Positions 28,893 to 41,764 of a stretch of 64,000 nt of DNA are shown here, piece after piece. Numbering within the stretch: the stretch's first letter is position 1; every line of letters begins with the position of its first letter. Both the position numbers and the translations under genes were made by a program. The stretch lies in contig JAJJXM010000004.1 of NCBI GenBank assembly GCA_024516155.1, forward strand, positions 1,445,224-1,509,223, given 5' to 3'. The notes beneath the pieces are model-generated. The model did no database searches. It was not told the DNA's origin and saw nothing but the letters and a program-made list of their open reading frames with translations. Origin of the DNA: Pyronema omphalodes. Its lineage: Eukaryota; Ascomycota; Pezizomycetes; Pezizales; Pyronemataceae.

Positions 28893-31447
28893 CTACGTCA
28901 TTCCCAACAAGGCCATTTTCCTACCGACAGGACTAAGATCCTCACCATCCTCATCGGAATTATAAACGCCCGAATCCGTATCAATATCCCAAACCTGTTC
29001 CTGTTCACCATCCTGCTCTTCTCCAGCCCAAGCTTTCTGCATAGCCCCTCTTGTGTTCCATCTCAAAGTCCTACTAATACTATCGATCCATTCTGTCGAA
29101 TTACTTAGCACCGTAGGAAACGGGTATTGTGATGCTGCTATGGTGACAAAGTCTCCCTGTCGTAATTCGATCCGTCCTTTGCCGTCGAATGCACACCAGG
29201 CTGTTGCCCTGGATCCTTTGGGGACAGAGACACGGAGTAGCATCGAGTCGTTGAGAAGCATAGGCCGGAAGCTGAGGGAGTGCGGACAGATTGGAGTAAG
29301 TAGGATGGCTGGAATATCGGGGTGGACGAGAGAGCCACCGGCGCTGAGGGAATAGGCGGTGCTTCCGGTAGGCGTGGAGAATATGCAGCCATCGGCTTGG
29401 ATTACGGTGAGGAGGTCGTTGTCGCCGAATAATTCGAGGTTCGAGACGTAAGGGGATGGCCCGCGGTCAATTACCAATTCTATGGAATTGTGTTAGTGAA
29501 CAGGATTGGGAAGGGGTGGGAGGAATTGGGGAGACTATATGCGGCCTACCATTAAGAACTTCAAACTGATCTTTCTCTACCGATTCTCCGTTCTCTTCTC
29601 GGTATACGGTGCAGGTGAATCTCATCCTCATGTTTACCCTCATTCCATCATCCAGTACTTTATCCAAGATTTCCCTGTATAAATCGAATTTAAAATTCGT
29701 CAAAAACCCAAGCGATCCCAAACTGAAGCTTAGTACTGGCGGTACAACTCTCTGAAAAAGCCAACTTGTGAAAAGTACTGTTCCGTCTCCTCCGAGTGTC
29801 AAAACCAAATCAAATCTCTCCGGCTCACTCCAACACATTTCCGGTGTCCAGTACTTTAATTTCTCTCCGTGACCCATCTCCTCTACCCCCCTTGCATTAA
29901 ACCGTTGACTCCTTTGCAGCTTCTTATCCACATACACCATCGTCCCCTTATTAGCCATCAACCAAACCGCCAACTCTCTTGTCAGGGTGACAAGCTCGTT
30001 ATCCCTTGCTTTAGTCACTATCATAACGGCTTTAACGGTCATTTTGCAGGTACGACGCTGGAGTTGTCTAGCCACCTCGCGGACTCCGAGTGCAGTTTGC
30101 ATAAGACGGGAATGTGAACGATATTCATCGCCGGCGATCTCTTCTAGTACGCGCTCTACGTTGACTGCGGGGTCGAAGCGTTGATGGTAGAAACATGGTG
30201 ATTGCAACGGAGCAAAGTTTGCGAAGCGAGCGGTGTGGGGAGGTGAAAAGGCGGCGGCGAGAGGGGGAGGAGCGGCGGTGGACGGTGTGTTGATCGAGAG
30301 GTTGTTCATTGTTGAGGGGGGTGTCGGTTGTGCCGCGCAGTGATGTGAGACCGGCTGCAGATGCTTCTTGGGTGTATTCGTCGACCTCGTCGAGACTATT
30401 CCCATTGACTGTATTCGCTCTGTCGTAGGTTCCATTGTATCCATTCCCAGTGTAATTTCCCCCATTCGCACCACTCTCTTCATACCCCTGATAAACATAC
30501 CTAGGCGAACCCATAGCACCGGCAGACATAATTGACTGGCGAAGATTGGTAGCGATAGACATTGGGGGTAAGCTTAGCGATGGGCGCCGGCTTGCCAACG
30601 CTTTTAGGAGGGTTTGTTGTGGAACTTCTGTAGTGATATTGTTGTGTTTCGGAGGTTTCGCGGGGTGTGCTGGAGACGCGAGGGATATGCTGGTACCAGT
30701 TCCACCGGTAGTAGTGGCGTTCGGAGTTGGAGTTATTCCGCTGCTGCTACTAGGGCCCGTAGTGTTCGACACGTTATTTGTGTCTGGAATTGGGTTTATG
30801 TTCGCCCCGTTATTCGTGTTTGAAACTGGATTAATGTTTGATCCACTCTTGTTGTTCCTTTCGTTCGCTCCACCTGATCCAGATCCTGTTCCTGTTCGAC
30901 TCTTGTTGTTCGCTTCGCTTCTTGCCTTTCGTGTTCCGGAGAAACTCTTCGTCTCGGGCAGCTTGGTATTCTCTGTCAACGAATACTTTTCAGGCAACTG
31001 AAAGACCTCGTGGAAAGCATCGACCAAATTCGGGGTCGGAGGGGGGAAAGATCCTGGTGGGAGAGGAGTATTCGGAGCTGTAGTTAGGCTTGCGATATTT
31101 GGAAGTAGATTGAGATGGTGATGATGATGATGACGGCGAGTCTTGTTCGAAGACTGTGATGAAGAGTTCTGCTGCAGCGGTGTATGAGAGGAGGGGGAGG
31201 AGGAGGAGGATCTCGGTGAAGTCGAAGGTGAAGGCTCAGTCGGAGGAGGAGATGTCAAAGGTAAAGTCTGCGCTTCAGGTTCAGAAATCCCCCCTCCAGT
31301 AGAAGACGGCGGCAGACTCCCCCGGCTATCAACTCCTCCGCAGGCTTCTAATGCAACTTGGGCGTTGGCTTTGTTATCCCCATCCCGGTCCCGGCCCACT
31401 ACCGTAACTTCTTCGCTGCGGCGTGCCGATATTTGCGGGGATGACAT
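28893..31447 (-). CDS. NAD kinase (ATP-NAD kinase), with a frame conflict in the N-terminal part
   Basis: Phosphorylates NAD to NADP using ATP. The catalytic part is clear: LTLGGDGTVLFTSWLFQ carries the GGDG motif, then VLSFSLGSLGFLTNF, and after a good intron (29549-29480, donor GGTAGG, acceptor CCATAG) the conserved SNLELFGDNDLLTVIQADG and STPTGSTAYSLSAGGS. The stop is at 28893. The N-terminal frame starts at ATG 31447 and is long and low complexity (His run, Ser/Pro/Asn-rich), as in fungal homologs. It runs through TSPHRS at about 30243-30227, but the catalytic frame begins with SPCFYHQRFD at about 30201, one base out of phase. No AG acceptor lies between about 30354 and 30175. Options are a one-base sequence error, a real frameshift mutation, a weak 55-base intron (30409-30355, donor GTCAAT), or a shorter protein from an ATG near 30309. 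Confidence 0.88.
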
Positions 31448-34400
31448 GGTGTGCTTATTATTTTTGGATAGACTAGAAAGGCTAGATAATTACCCTGGTA
31501 AATCTACCGAATTTGGAAAAGCTCGGACCCGGGACGCCCTTTTTTCTTTTTTTTTAAATTTGAGATTTGAGATTTGAAAAGGCAAAGCAGGTTCAACAAA
31601 AGGGCCGTTCGTTCTTTGGTCAGTCAGGCTAATTGATTAATCTGCAACGGAGGTATTCTGTTGGTAAATGGTAAATGGTAATAATAATAATGAAACCCCG
31701 TATGATTTTATTCGATATCAGATGAGGAAGATGCGATCGATATACAGTAGTCTTTGAGATGCGACGTCTGGAATTGGTATTTGATGACCCTGAAATTTAA
31801 TTTCGATGGAAGGAAGGTGTGGCGGATTATGCAGGTATTGTTGATTATGCAGGTATTTTGTGGATTATACAGTAATACAGTAATAATGCAGGTAAGCGTA
31901 AGGGCTATTTCGTTCGATGACGGCGATAGGAGATGGCGATGAAAGCGGTCAGCCGTGGTGCTGTGTGCTTAATCAATCAACCGACGCAGCTTGTGCAGCT
32001 TGTGCAGCTCGGGAGTCTATTCTATTCCGAGCTTTGCAGAGAAGAAGCTCGAGACGAGAACAGATAAAAGCCCTTGTGGCTTAACAGGTCGAAGCAGAAG
32101 GCGTTGAAGGCGCTGAAGGCTCTGGAATCTGGAAATCCGAAGCTATTTCCCCCCTGTGGCTGCTGCTGATATCCGTCAGTCAGTCAGATCAGATCAAATC
32201 AGTCAAGTCTATGACCCTATCAACCACAACCACAATCGCATCAACAAAAAAAAAAGAACCAAGCTCCGTCCATCTATAGTGCCTTGCCATGGTGCTGCTA
32301 TGGTGCTGCTATGGTGCTGCTATGGTGCTGCTATGGCATGGTATGGTTGGTATCAACAGTGCCCAGATTCCACCAACACCAAACCCATCCGCCGAAATCC
32401 AACGTGACTGCAGATCGGGAGCATCCGAACTTGATTTAGGATACCGCGCGGGAACGGAGCGACAAACCTAATGATCTAATGACCTATGACCTATGACTAT
32501 GACTTAATGGTGCGGGGTGATGGCGACGGTGACGGAGACTGTGACGGTGACGGAGACTGTGACGGTGACGGAGACTGTGACGGTGACGGTGAAGAACGGA
32601 ACGAAAAAGATGATAAGGCGAAAGGAACGAAAATAATGGCACCAAAATTTTATAGCTTGTTGACAGAACTGTTGATCGACGAATGAATAGCTTCTCACAG
32701 GCTTCTAGCCGCTATGGATGGATGCCGATATGTGTGTGTGTATGTTGGAGCTAAAGATTTTCTGCGATGCGATGCGAGGCGGCGACTATGTCCATAAAGT
32801 GAAGATAAGAAAAGAGCAGTATTCTGTAAGTTCAGAGTAGGTTGGAAGCAAGAGTAAGTCTGTAGCAACTACGACAAAAAAAATAAAAAAAAGCTGGGGG
32901 ATATGGTGTGTAAGTAAAGCGACGAAAAGCGACGAAAAGCGACGAAAAGCTGGGCTGAGCTGATACAAGCTGGAGCTGTTTGATATCGATATGTATCGCG
33001 ATGGCTGTTTTAGTTTTAACAGTTTTTGTTTTTTTATTTTTTTATTTTTTTTTTCTGCACGGCTAGCTGTGTGTATGTCTGTATATATAGTCGACCCTAG
33101 TATTCTAGTATTGCAGTATCGAGTGTATTCTAGAACTTTGCTGGTGGTTGTGGTGGTGGTGGGGGGTGGCGGGCGGGTAGGTAGGTATGTAGGTAGGTAG
33201 GTAGGCGAACAGAGCGTTGACAGATTGTGCAGATTGTGCAGATTGTACAGATTGCTATATGATAGCTACAGCTACAGTAGGCTGCGGTGCGGATTAAAAA
33301 AAAAAAAAACAAGATACAGATGAAAACAAGATATACAGAACAGTAAAATAGACCCCTCTCCACTCCGTCCTGCTCCTAGCTCCTAGCTCACCGTGAACCG
33401 AACCCAATAGCCCATGAGCTGTACCCTATCGAGCCTATTGGAGCCATTGGACTGCCTTAAACCACAGTATCAGACCATCGAACTATCAAACTATCAGACT
33501 ATTGTACTGTATGAGAATCCTTAACATCAACCAACACCGAAACCCACGCGTAAAATGCAGTTGTGGTTATGATTCCTTGGGTTTTTTTCGTAACTGATCA
33601 TACGTACATATAACTTCTGCAAGGAGCATGGAGTATTTTAGGCGCCCGGGTGTTTTATGCTTGCTGGGTTGTTGGGTGGAGGGGTGGATGGGGATTGGGG
33701 AGGGGGAGGGGGTTGGTTCGGATGGGAATTACGGGATGGGATGGGGGAGGGAGGAGGAGGGATGGGGATGGGGGATACGATAGATAGAATCCCAGAGCCA
33801 TGAAACCTACGGAACAGATACAATACAATACAATAGCACCAATACCAATACCAATACCAATACCAATACCAATACCAATACCAATACCAATACCAACAAG
33901 CAACAAGCAACAAGCAACAAACAATAAGAATTCCTTACCATAAAAAAACACACAGATTTTAGCTACGTAAACGTAATAAAAAGCAAATGACGATATGTGT
34001 AGATATATATACATGTACCGGTACCGAGTACCGAGTACCGAGTTTGATGGTATGTATGGTATAGGGCAATTACTGCAGCTTGTAATCTGCAGGCAACAAC
34101 CATGGCCATGGTTTATGGTGCAGTATATTCGCACTTTTTGTCTTATGTACATACGACTGTACATACATATCATGAACGTGCGGAACGGAACGGTGTGTTG
34201 TTTTAAGGGCACCAGATATATAAAAGTGAAGCAAAAACCACTGCTACAACTACAAGGCTATAACTATCAAGGCTGATACAAAGTATTATAAATCATTACA
34301 AATCGTCCATAATTAATCTGGGAGGTTTCATAATTTAAAGCTCAAAATCTCAACTAAGAACCTGCGAAGTGTGATGAAGCATCTTGAAGCATTATGAAGC

Positions 34401-35630
34401 AAGGCTGTATAGGTTATATAGGCTATATAAGCTAGGCTACATATTGCGTTACAAATAAGGATAATAATCATAATCATAATCATAATCATAATCAGAGTAA
34501 TAGGATCAGAATTGAAATCCGTATCTCAAGACCCCATACCCACTGTATCAAATCGAATAAACAGTAACGGATGGTATGGTAACGATTCAATAACCTCACC
34601 TCATATCCCATCATCATCATTAACCATATCCGCAATAGCCGCAGTAACTCGGGACTGACGTATGTACATAACATACAACAAATAACTTCAATTACGCGCC
34701 GTACCTAGATGGATGGATACCCTACCCTGCCTATCATACCCCACCCCGCCATACCTACACTATCCTATCTTATCCTATCCTATCCCACCATACCATACCT
34801 ACCATACCATACTATATCCTGGCGATTTATAGGCATTATTTTCATATCGACTGACTCCGCCGCAGGTCAACCACCACTTCACATACCCTGCATATATACC
34901 CTGGGTATAGGTAGAGTTAGAGTTATAGTTAAGCGAGGGATGACGATGGGATACATACGATGTGAAACCCCGAAAAAAACAAATCACGGGGATTATGTAT
35001 GAAAATCACGAGTATCATATGTAGACAAGACAAGAAAAGGCAAGACAAGACAAGACAAGACAAGACAAGACTGGATAAGACAGTATAAGAGAAGAAGACA
35101 AGACAGGATAAAATGGATAAGACAGGATGAACCTTTGGAACGCGGGAAACACAGGGGGTAATGGAACTTATGATTATGTGCACTGAGATTACAGAATTTA
35201 CCTGTGAACCTGGGAACCGGGGAAGCTCAGCTATGTAAGATATATAAGCTATTTACATAAGCTATGAAATCAACCATACACGACATTGAATGAAAATCTA
35301 TATATGAATAATCATGAATAATGATGAATAATGGTTTAATATCCCCGCCTTACCCCACTGACAAACACACCCCCCCAACGGACCCCACATACATAGAATA
35401 CATACATAGCTGTCATGTCATGGGATATGCATCTTGTATGATCTCTACGTATAAAATCCCGAAGCCAAAAGCAACAGAAGATAAATATTTTTGATATCGA
35501 TCTGTAACTCCAGGTCTGTAACGCTGCAGTTGGGTTTGAGCATAAGGTAAGACTACATATGGTGCTTGTTACCATATACCCTGTACTAGTTGATTCACCG
35601 AATAGTAGTAGTGGTTTCGGGTTCGCTGTA
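31448..35630. other. Spacer with small tandem arrays
   Basis: About the first 500 bases are the likely NAD kinase promoter. No gene is recognised beyond it. Arrays: GGTGCTGCTAT at about 32288-32336, GGTGACGGAGACTGTGAC (18-base unit) at about 32525-32592, AAAGCGACG at about 32918-32950, GTAG at about 33177-33205, CCAATA (ten units) at 33837-33897, and AAGAC at about 35028-35072. Confidence 0.55.
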
Positions 35631-35839
35631 TAGTGGAGGACTTCCCATCGCTCTATTGGGGGTGGATAGAATAACCTCAACTTCATCTATTCGATAGCGA
35701 TAGAAAATCCGAATAGACAGGGGGGTAGGGACCCCCCTGTCTATCCTAGTGCTCTATTCGCGTTCTATAAAAAATATTTTTTTGTGGTGAAATGGACTCT
35801 CACGTCCGTTGCTATAGAGCGATGGGAAGTCCTCCAGTG
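35631..35839. mobile_element. MITE with 26-bp terminal inverted repeats and TA target duplication
   Basis: A 209-base element flanked by TA on both sides (35629-35630 and 35840-35841). Its ends, 35631-35656 and 35814-35839, are inverted repeats matching at 24 of 26 positions; the shared core starts TGGAGGACTTCCCATCG. There is no coding capacity. TA duplication and short TIRs fit a non-autonomous Tc1/mariner-type element. An inner perfect hairpin lies at 35713-35744, with 14-base arms and a 4-base loop. No autonomous partner occurs in the window. Confidence 0.85.
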
Positions 35840-35841
35840 TA

Positions 35842-38800
35842 TAATGCATTTTTTGTAACGTATGATGAGCGGGAATTGGGTATGAGGCTTGTTGCGCCCT
35901 GGACTCTGGTTTGGGCTCTCAGGGTTTCCCGAGGAGCCTGAAGAGCATGGGATACGATATGATACATACGAGACACAAGAGACGAAACGGGATATGCGCA
36001 TTAAAACCTAAACCCCAAACCCAACCCAAAACTCTGGTACATGCTATATTCGATGAACCCATACAAAACATAACACAACATAACATATCCGGGATCGAGG
36101 TTTGGGGGTCCCATACACTCCATATTTTTATCATAACTTCTTTCGCATCATATAGTGGTGGTATGTAAATGATATGTTTCATCCGAACCTTCTGAAAGTA
36201 CGTTAACCAAACACCAGAACACCCAACACCAAAAAACGAACAAATATTTTTTTTCACAAAACGCTATGGTATACAATACAATACAATACGTCAACCCCAT
36301 GCATTGCATTGCATTGCATTACATTGCATAGTCGCCTACCATGGCATGTCATCATAGCCTGTAGATACCACGCCGCCAGATAACTGGACACCTGAACAAA
36401 CGACGTAAGCGCGCTGCTATGCCTGCTATGGCTGCGGCTTTGTATGGCACCATATTTTGGCCTGGAATGTTGCCTGGTGATCGTGATCTGTCATTTTAGG
36501 ATTTTAGGATTCTGATACCCTATTGTGGTATGTCATGTCATATGTATGTTGTCTGTGTTGAAGATTTATGCATAGTTTACATGAATCGATGATTTGTAAC
36601 AGTGATAGCAACAGCAATCATAATCCGCTACCAAGGTCTACATATGATACATATCAACAAACCGGCTGGCATCATATGTAGATGTAGGCAACCATCGAGA
36701 TACAGAGGTAAAGATAAAGATAAAAATAAAGGTAGGTACATGTATGTCAGTAGGTACTTAGCTAGGTACTTCAGTTTCCCCGAGTTTCTCCGAAGCTGTT
36801 GCTTCTGGTGGTGGTGGTAGTGGTGGTGGCGGTATGTATACAGCCGCCAATGGCATGGCATATTTATGCCATATTTATGCAATGGTATGATACCCAGTAT
36901 ACCTCACTCACCTTCTAACCCTCAAGTACCGCTCCCGAGTCCTGCTCCCGAATCGGCCCGAACTCGCGAACTCGAAGTTGGATGCAGGAATCCGATGGAT
37001 AGATAGCTAGCCGCTATGTAGTGGAGTTACTGGTTGACCCATCCCTGCATAATTGAGTCGCAACTTGCGACCAACTAGGCAGCACTGAGCAGTACCGTAC
37101 ACGTTTTTTGGTTTGCATTGTTTTTTTACATACAAAGCTAGGCTTTAAGGCATCAGGTTCATAGATCTTAGGCATAAGTAAATTGAGGCTGAGCTGCTGA
37201 AGGATAATTCCAAATTTGAGGGGGGGGAGGGGGGGGTTCCTAGGCTGCGTGGGACAATCGTGGGACAGTCGTGGGATTCAGATTCAGCCTGACCCTGAAC
37301 TTACAAACTTAAGCTTGATTCCTGGGAGTCTGGGAGCCTGGGAGCCTGGACAAAAGAAAAGAAAAGAAAAGAAAATCCCTGGATTCCGGGATTCCAGAAT
37401 TCCGGAATGCCGGAAAGATATGAGCTATATATATTTCTATTTCTTCTAGAAAACTTGGTTGGTTGGATGGCTCAGTTTTTGTTTTTGTTTTTTTATTTTT
37501 CTTTTTTTTCTGGAATGTGGAATATGTATGTTACAGAGGAGGAAAAAGATAGGTTGAAAGAAGCGCTCGGGGCTCGGGGCATGCGCGAAATTCTTCAGCT
37601 CCTTTTTCTTTTCTTCCTCAAAAAACGAAAAATTATGCCCCTCCCACCACCACTACCTCCCCCCAAGACTCCAGGATCCAGGCTGAAACAAGTAAAACGG
37701 ATACGTCGCTCGCTCGCTTGATAAATCCAAGCTTGAGAAACCGCAAAAGCAAGAGCTTGATCCTCCCTATCCCTGACCATAGCTAGCTAGCTACTTTTTT
37801 CAGGGTCCTAAAAATTTACGATGGAACCGCGTGGGCCGTGCGTATCTTGAGGATCATTCGATATAACTTATGCCTACCATACTCTCTACAGCAAGCCAGC
37901 AAGCCATATATAACTCTAACGGTATAACCAAACCCCCCTTCCACCCCACGTGTTGCGTGGAAGGTTTCGAATCAGGAATCATAATTACTGCATGTAAATA
38001 TATCTATGTATCATCCTCTGTGCGCAGCTTATCGATTGAAATAGGTATATCTCCATGTAAAACCTATGGAGACCCTACATATGAGCAAGATAAAAAAATC
38101 AGAACATGGGACTCAGGGGCCCGGGAGGTCTGAGAGTCACGGTGGATCTTTTATGTTTTCTTTTTCCACTGTTTTTTCATCTTTTCTTTTTATTTTCCTT
38201 GAAAACAAGCACAAAGACAAGGGAATAAGCTTAGGTATGTTATGCATCCAAAGTGAAATTTTACACTTTGTATGTAGATTACCTTAAGCGATATGTCGAT
38301 AAAAGTTCTACTGTGCTCTACCTACATATTCGCCTCGTTATCTTGACAGTTGACAGCGGTTGGATGGATAGATAAACGCCGATCGAACAGCGGTATGTGT
38401 TATGTAGTTGGTTCAGCTGTATGTAGATTACTATTCTAAGCTTTGACCGTTTATGTAGGGCGCCACGAAGCTTCGGTTTGGCTTCATGAGTTTATTACTT
38501 CAGCGTATGTAGAACTTTCTCTCACCGCTTCTAAAGAGAGGTTACGGTTTATCTCCACATATGTAATTAGGTATTTACTCTACACCGTATATGTACACCA
38601 CGGGAACTCCACCGCCCCTTTTCAAACCCTTTTTTCGGTATCATCATTTGGGTTCCATACAAAAAACTATTATGTACCTGAGTATATACAAAGATGATTC
38701 AAAAAAAAAACATCAGATCCGTCCCGATTTTTCTTTTTTCTCGTCTTGAGCTCTTTCATCCCTAGTTCTTTAGTTTTTGATCAATTCTTCAGTAAGAAAT

Positions 38801-39771
38801 ACAATATTGATCTCGATATTGCGGGTAAGATGCCGGTATGTATGTAAATTTCTTAATGAAATTACTATACGCCCCTGATCTCCGCTCTAAACTTTACCTA
38901 TCTCCCGTCTCACGTCCATGATTATAGCTTTGGTAATTTGTTTATGCATATCTATTTATCTATCTATCACTTGGTAGATCCTTTTTATTTTATGTATGCG
39001 TATTCTGTGTTTTCTGTGTACGGAAGGCTTATATTCTTCCTTTCTTTCTTTCTATACGGATAGAGATATAGATACATAACCGGATTCACTGAACAGGTCT
39101 GTATGTATGTAAATTATAATCTGTATCAACTTTTTTTCTTCACCGGCAGCTGTCGACTCCTACTAAAGATTCCCGTAGAAGCACAAAAGCTCTATGTACA
39201 TATGTAGTCTGTAGATCTTCCGACGCGCTTCATCCATCTACATAAACTTCAGCACGTTTTTTCGCGCGATTTTGGCAGCCGGTGAGCGCCGCGAGTAACT
39301 CTAGTCTTTAGACATAGAAGCTAGAAGCACCTGTCAGTGCAAAGTGCAACGTGCTCATAGTTTAGTCTATGTAGTCTAGTCCATCGTTCCGAGCTTCCGG
39401 ATAAGGCTTTATTGCGATGTGCAAACGCCTTGAAATTTTCGAAATTTTCCTTAGATACGGCCGGCCGTATGTACAGATGAGAAATTTTTACGAATGGAAG
39501 AAAGAAATTGAAGATCGGAAGGAGATAAAGAAACGGTTGATTAATGTAAGTAAAGGCCACGTGTGGGCGGTTACACAACGTGGTTGTATATATCGTGCAG
39601 ATACATACATCAAACACGTGCCGGCTTCGGTGTATGTACATATGGAATGGTCGATTGTATGTAGATGGAATCTGAGCTCGTAAGATGAACTTCAGATAAT
39701 CTTGAGATGAAATTACGTGGACTAAGCAGGGTTTTGGTGTAGGAAAAAATTATCGGAAATGTCAAAAAGTA
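35842..39771. other. Spacer, no gene recognised
   Basis: AT-rich sequence with many TATGTACATA-like short repeats, TGCAT repeats near 36300-36330 and G-rich runs at about 37218-37238. An ATG at 38831 followed by GTATGT and a frame from ATG 39417 that ends in a GTAAGT donor at 39546 may be exon remnants, but no complete gene can be built. A perfect 16-base palindrome ATACGGCCGGCCGTAT is at 39455-39470. Confidence 0.5.
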
Positions 39772-39861
39772 CTCCTCCGGGTGGGCTTGAACCACCAACC
39801 TCCTGATCGCAGATGCATGATCTTAACAGTCAGACGCGCTAGCCAATTGCGCCACGGGGGA
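39772..39861 (-). tRNA. tRNA-Asn (anticodon GTT) with intron
   Basis: The minus strand folds as a cloverleaf: D arm GCGC-AATTGGCTA-GCGC, anticodon stem TCTGA paired with TCAGG, loop containing CTGTTAA (anticodon GTT), and T arm GGTGG-TTCAAGC-CCACC. About 16 extra bases (within AGATCATGCATCTGCG) sit one base 3' of the anticodon, the standard place for a nuclear tRNA intron. The acceptor stem TCCCCCG/CGGAGGA has one C-A mismatch at pair 4. The discriminator is G and a T5 terminator follows after a few bases. Confidence 0.9.
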
Positions 39862-41092
39862 TTGTTGATAACGCGAATGTTTAGTCATTCTATAACGCAT
39901 AATTCTCTTCAAAGCAATTGTCACATGGTGCGATTTGATGATGACGCCATGACAGTGGCATGAAGTTAAGTTTTATATATAGACTGTAAACATATTCCAT
40001 CATAGACAATCTTAAAGTTCCTGATATAGCACCATACATCAAGGTTACTTCTGTATCAATACGTAAGCTCGATTGACAAGGTGAAGATGTTGAGTAATAC
40101 TTCTCTCACTCCTTCCACGACAAGACAACGCGGCAGCCCCACATCAACTTTGGTTAACATACGTAGGATCAACGCCATCTGATTGATCACTAAACCCCCA
40201 TACCAGGGTATCTATGTACAGCTTCTAGAAGCCCCGCATAATTACTTTTGTTTTTCAATACCAGAATATCCTCATACTTGCTTCTTTTCAGCCTTCGGCT
40301 TTATCGGCCCCGAATTTTCGCTTACATATATATGTGCATCGTGCCATCCATAAAAACTTGGAAGTGGAAGAGACTCAAGGACCAAGGTTCTTCGGATATA
40401 TGCTCGCTACTTCTCACTTATCGCCGAATTAATAATACATAGTCGATCTAGAAATACTATGAACGCCGGTTGCGGATCGGGTATGTAGAATTGAAATAAC
40501 ACTGTTGGTGTGAAAGAGTGGAAGCTTCTCGATACCCTGGTACTGGCATCTTGTTATCCATAGCGGGGTTGAAGCTTGGTTTAGTGGGAGATAGTAAACA
40601 CCATGGCAAGGTTTTTGAGGTCTGAAGGTGAATAGGTGAAACATTCTGTGGGGTTGCAAAGAGCCGAATGCTTACTTGGATGTGGTAGGGCTAAACCTAG
40701 TCATGGACTATCACACATTTACTCCATATTTTCGGTTGTTGAATTCTCTACGTAATTCATTCATCACTCAGGCGCTACATGAATAAGTTTGATTTTCTTA
40801 ACAATATATTGCCACTAAGCTGCAAAAACTATTCTTCAATAGCCTTGTGTATTCAAAAGTTTTAGTTCCTTCCTCTAAATCCAGTCCAATCGCCGTCATC
40901 TATCTACGTACATGTATTCAATTGCACCCATAATTAAAAGCCTTACACATCTGGTGAATATCCACAGTAAACTTTAGTGACTTACTACGATCAACGGCAG
41001 ACCTGTGATCATGACTCACATAGCCACCGAAGAAAACTAATCCTCAGAACCTCCTCAGAATACGGTGTGATATATCATGAACTTCCCCCGTA
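39862..41092. other. Spacer between tRNA-Asn and a candidate gene
   Basis: AT-rich sequence of ordinary complexity. Open frames are short and none resembles a known family. Confidence 0.5.
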
Positions 41093-41593
41093 TCATGTTT
41101 CTACCAACTCGTTTGATATGTAGTAGCAACGAATCATGGAAGAGCATTCAACAGATACTGTAATGGCAAAGAAATGAAGAGTGATGCGCGAAGTTAGAAA
41201 TTGATTTTGTGAAGAACACGAATCACGAGATGTGGAGGACTGAATGAAATCAGCGGAGATTCTTAATGGTGGCCGGTAACCACGTAAGAAGAGGATGGCC
41301 GAGGTATCGAAGAACACGACTAGTAATTTGTAACTCCAAGCACCGCAACGCGAAGTTAGTGAGAGATGTCTTTTGCAAATAAGATGAAGGACACATGGGA
41401 GGAGGATGGAGAAAAAAACAAGAAGGAGAAAAACCAGAAAGAGTAACATGATAATGTGAGGTGAAGACACGGTGGATCTAGAGGAGATGTACTGGTTCCA
41501 TCCATGGAGATATTGCCATATGGATGAAAGGGAGATTTTGGGGTAGAAAGAGTGATAGAATCCAGTCGGTTCATAGGAAATGGCATCAGTCAT
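41093..41593 (-). CDS. Hypothetical 166-residue protein with one membrane segment
   Basis: From ATG 41593 a single frame of 166 codons runs to a TGA at 41093 in sequence that is not low complexity, which is rare in this part of the window. A strong hydrophobic stretch (about residues 52-76, IIMLLFLVFLLLVFF then SILLPCVLHLIC) would span a membrane. The N-terminal part is aromatic-rich (YHSFYPK, WQYLHGW) and the C-terminal part is Ser/Arg-rich with scattered Cys. The frame stays open further upstream into the tRNA-Gly gene without another credible ATG. I recognise no family; it may be a lineage-specific gene or chance. Confidence 0.35.
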   Translation of the reverse strand: MTDAISYEPTGFYHSFYPKISLSSIWQYLHGWNQYISSRSTVSSPHIIMLLFLVFLLLVFFSILLPCVLHLICKRHLSLTSRCGAWSYKLLVVFFDTSAILFLRGYRPPLRISADFIQSSTSRDSCSSQNQFLTSRITLHFFAITVSVECSSMIRCYYISNELVET

Positions 41594-41693
41594 AGCTAAT
41601 ATACTATCTGTAAAATTTCCGTCGTTGGTGCGGTCGCGAGTTGTGTGAAGTGTCACAGCTGGGGAGAAAAAAAAAGAAAAGAAAAAAAATGAA

Positions 41694-41764
41694 TGCATCC
41701 GTCGGGAATCGAACCCGAGCCAATTGCTTGGAAGGCAATTATGATACCATTTCACCACGGAAGC
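41694..41764 (-). tRNA. tRNA-Gly (anticodon TCC)
   Basis: The minus strand reads as a 71-base intronless tRNA. The anticodon stem is ATTGC/GCAAT with loop CTTCCAA (anticodon TCC, reads GGA). The T arm is TCGGG-TTCGATT-CCCGA. The acceptor stem GCTTCCG/CGGATGC has a T-T mismatch at pair 3. The discriminator is A, and a T8 terminator follows within five bases. Confidence 0.93.

Noticed and set aside
38831..39220. ATG-CCG followed by GTATGT and later an acceptor before CTGTCGACTCC
   Set aside because: Joining gives only about 20 codons before a stop; no evidence of a gene.
39417..39683. 88-codon frame with a GTAAGT donor inside
   Set aside because: Reads like a possible exon but no upstream or downstream partner can be found and the frame is not conserved in any way I can see.
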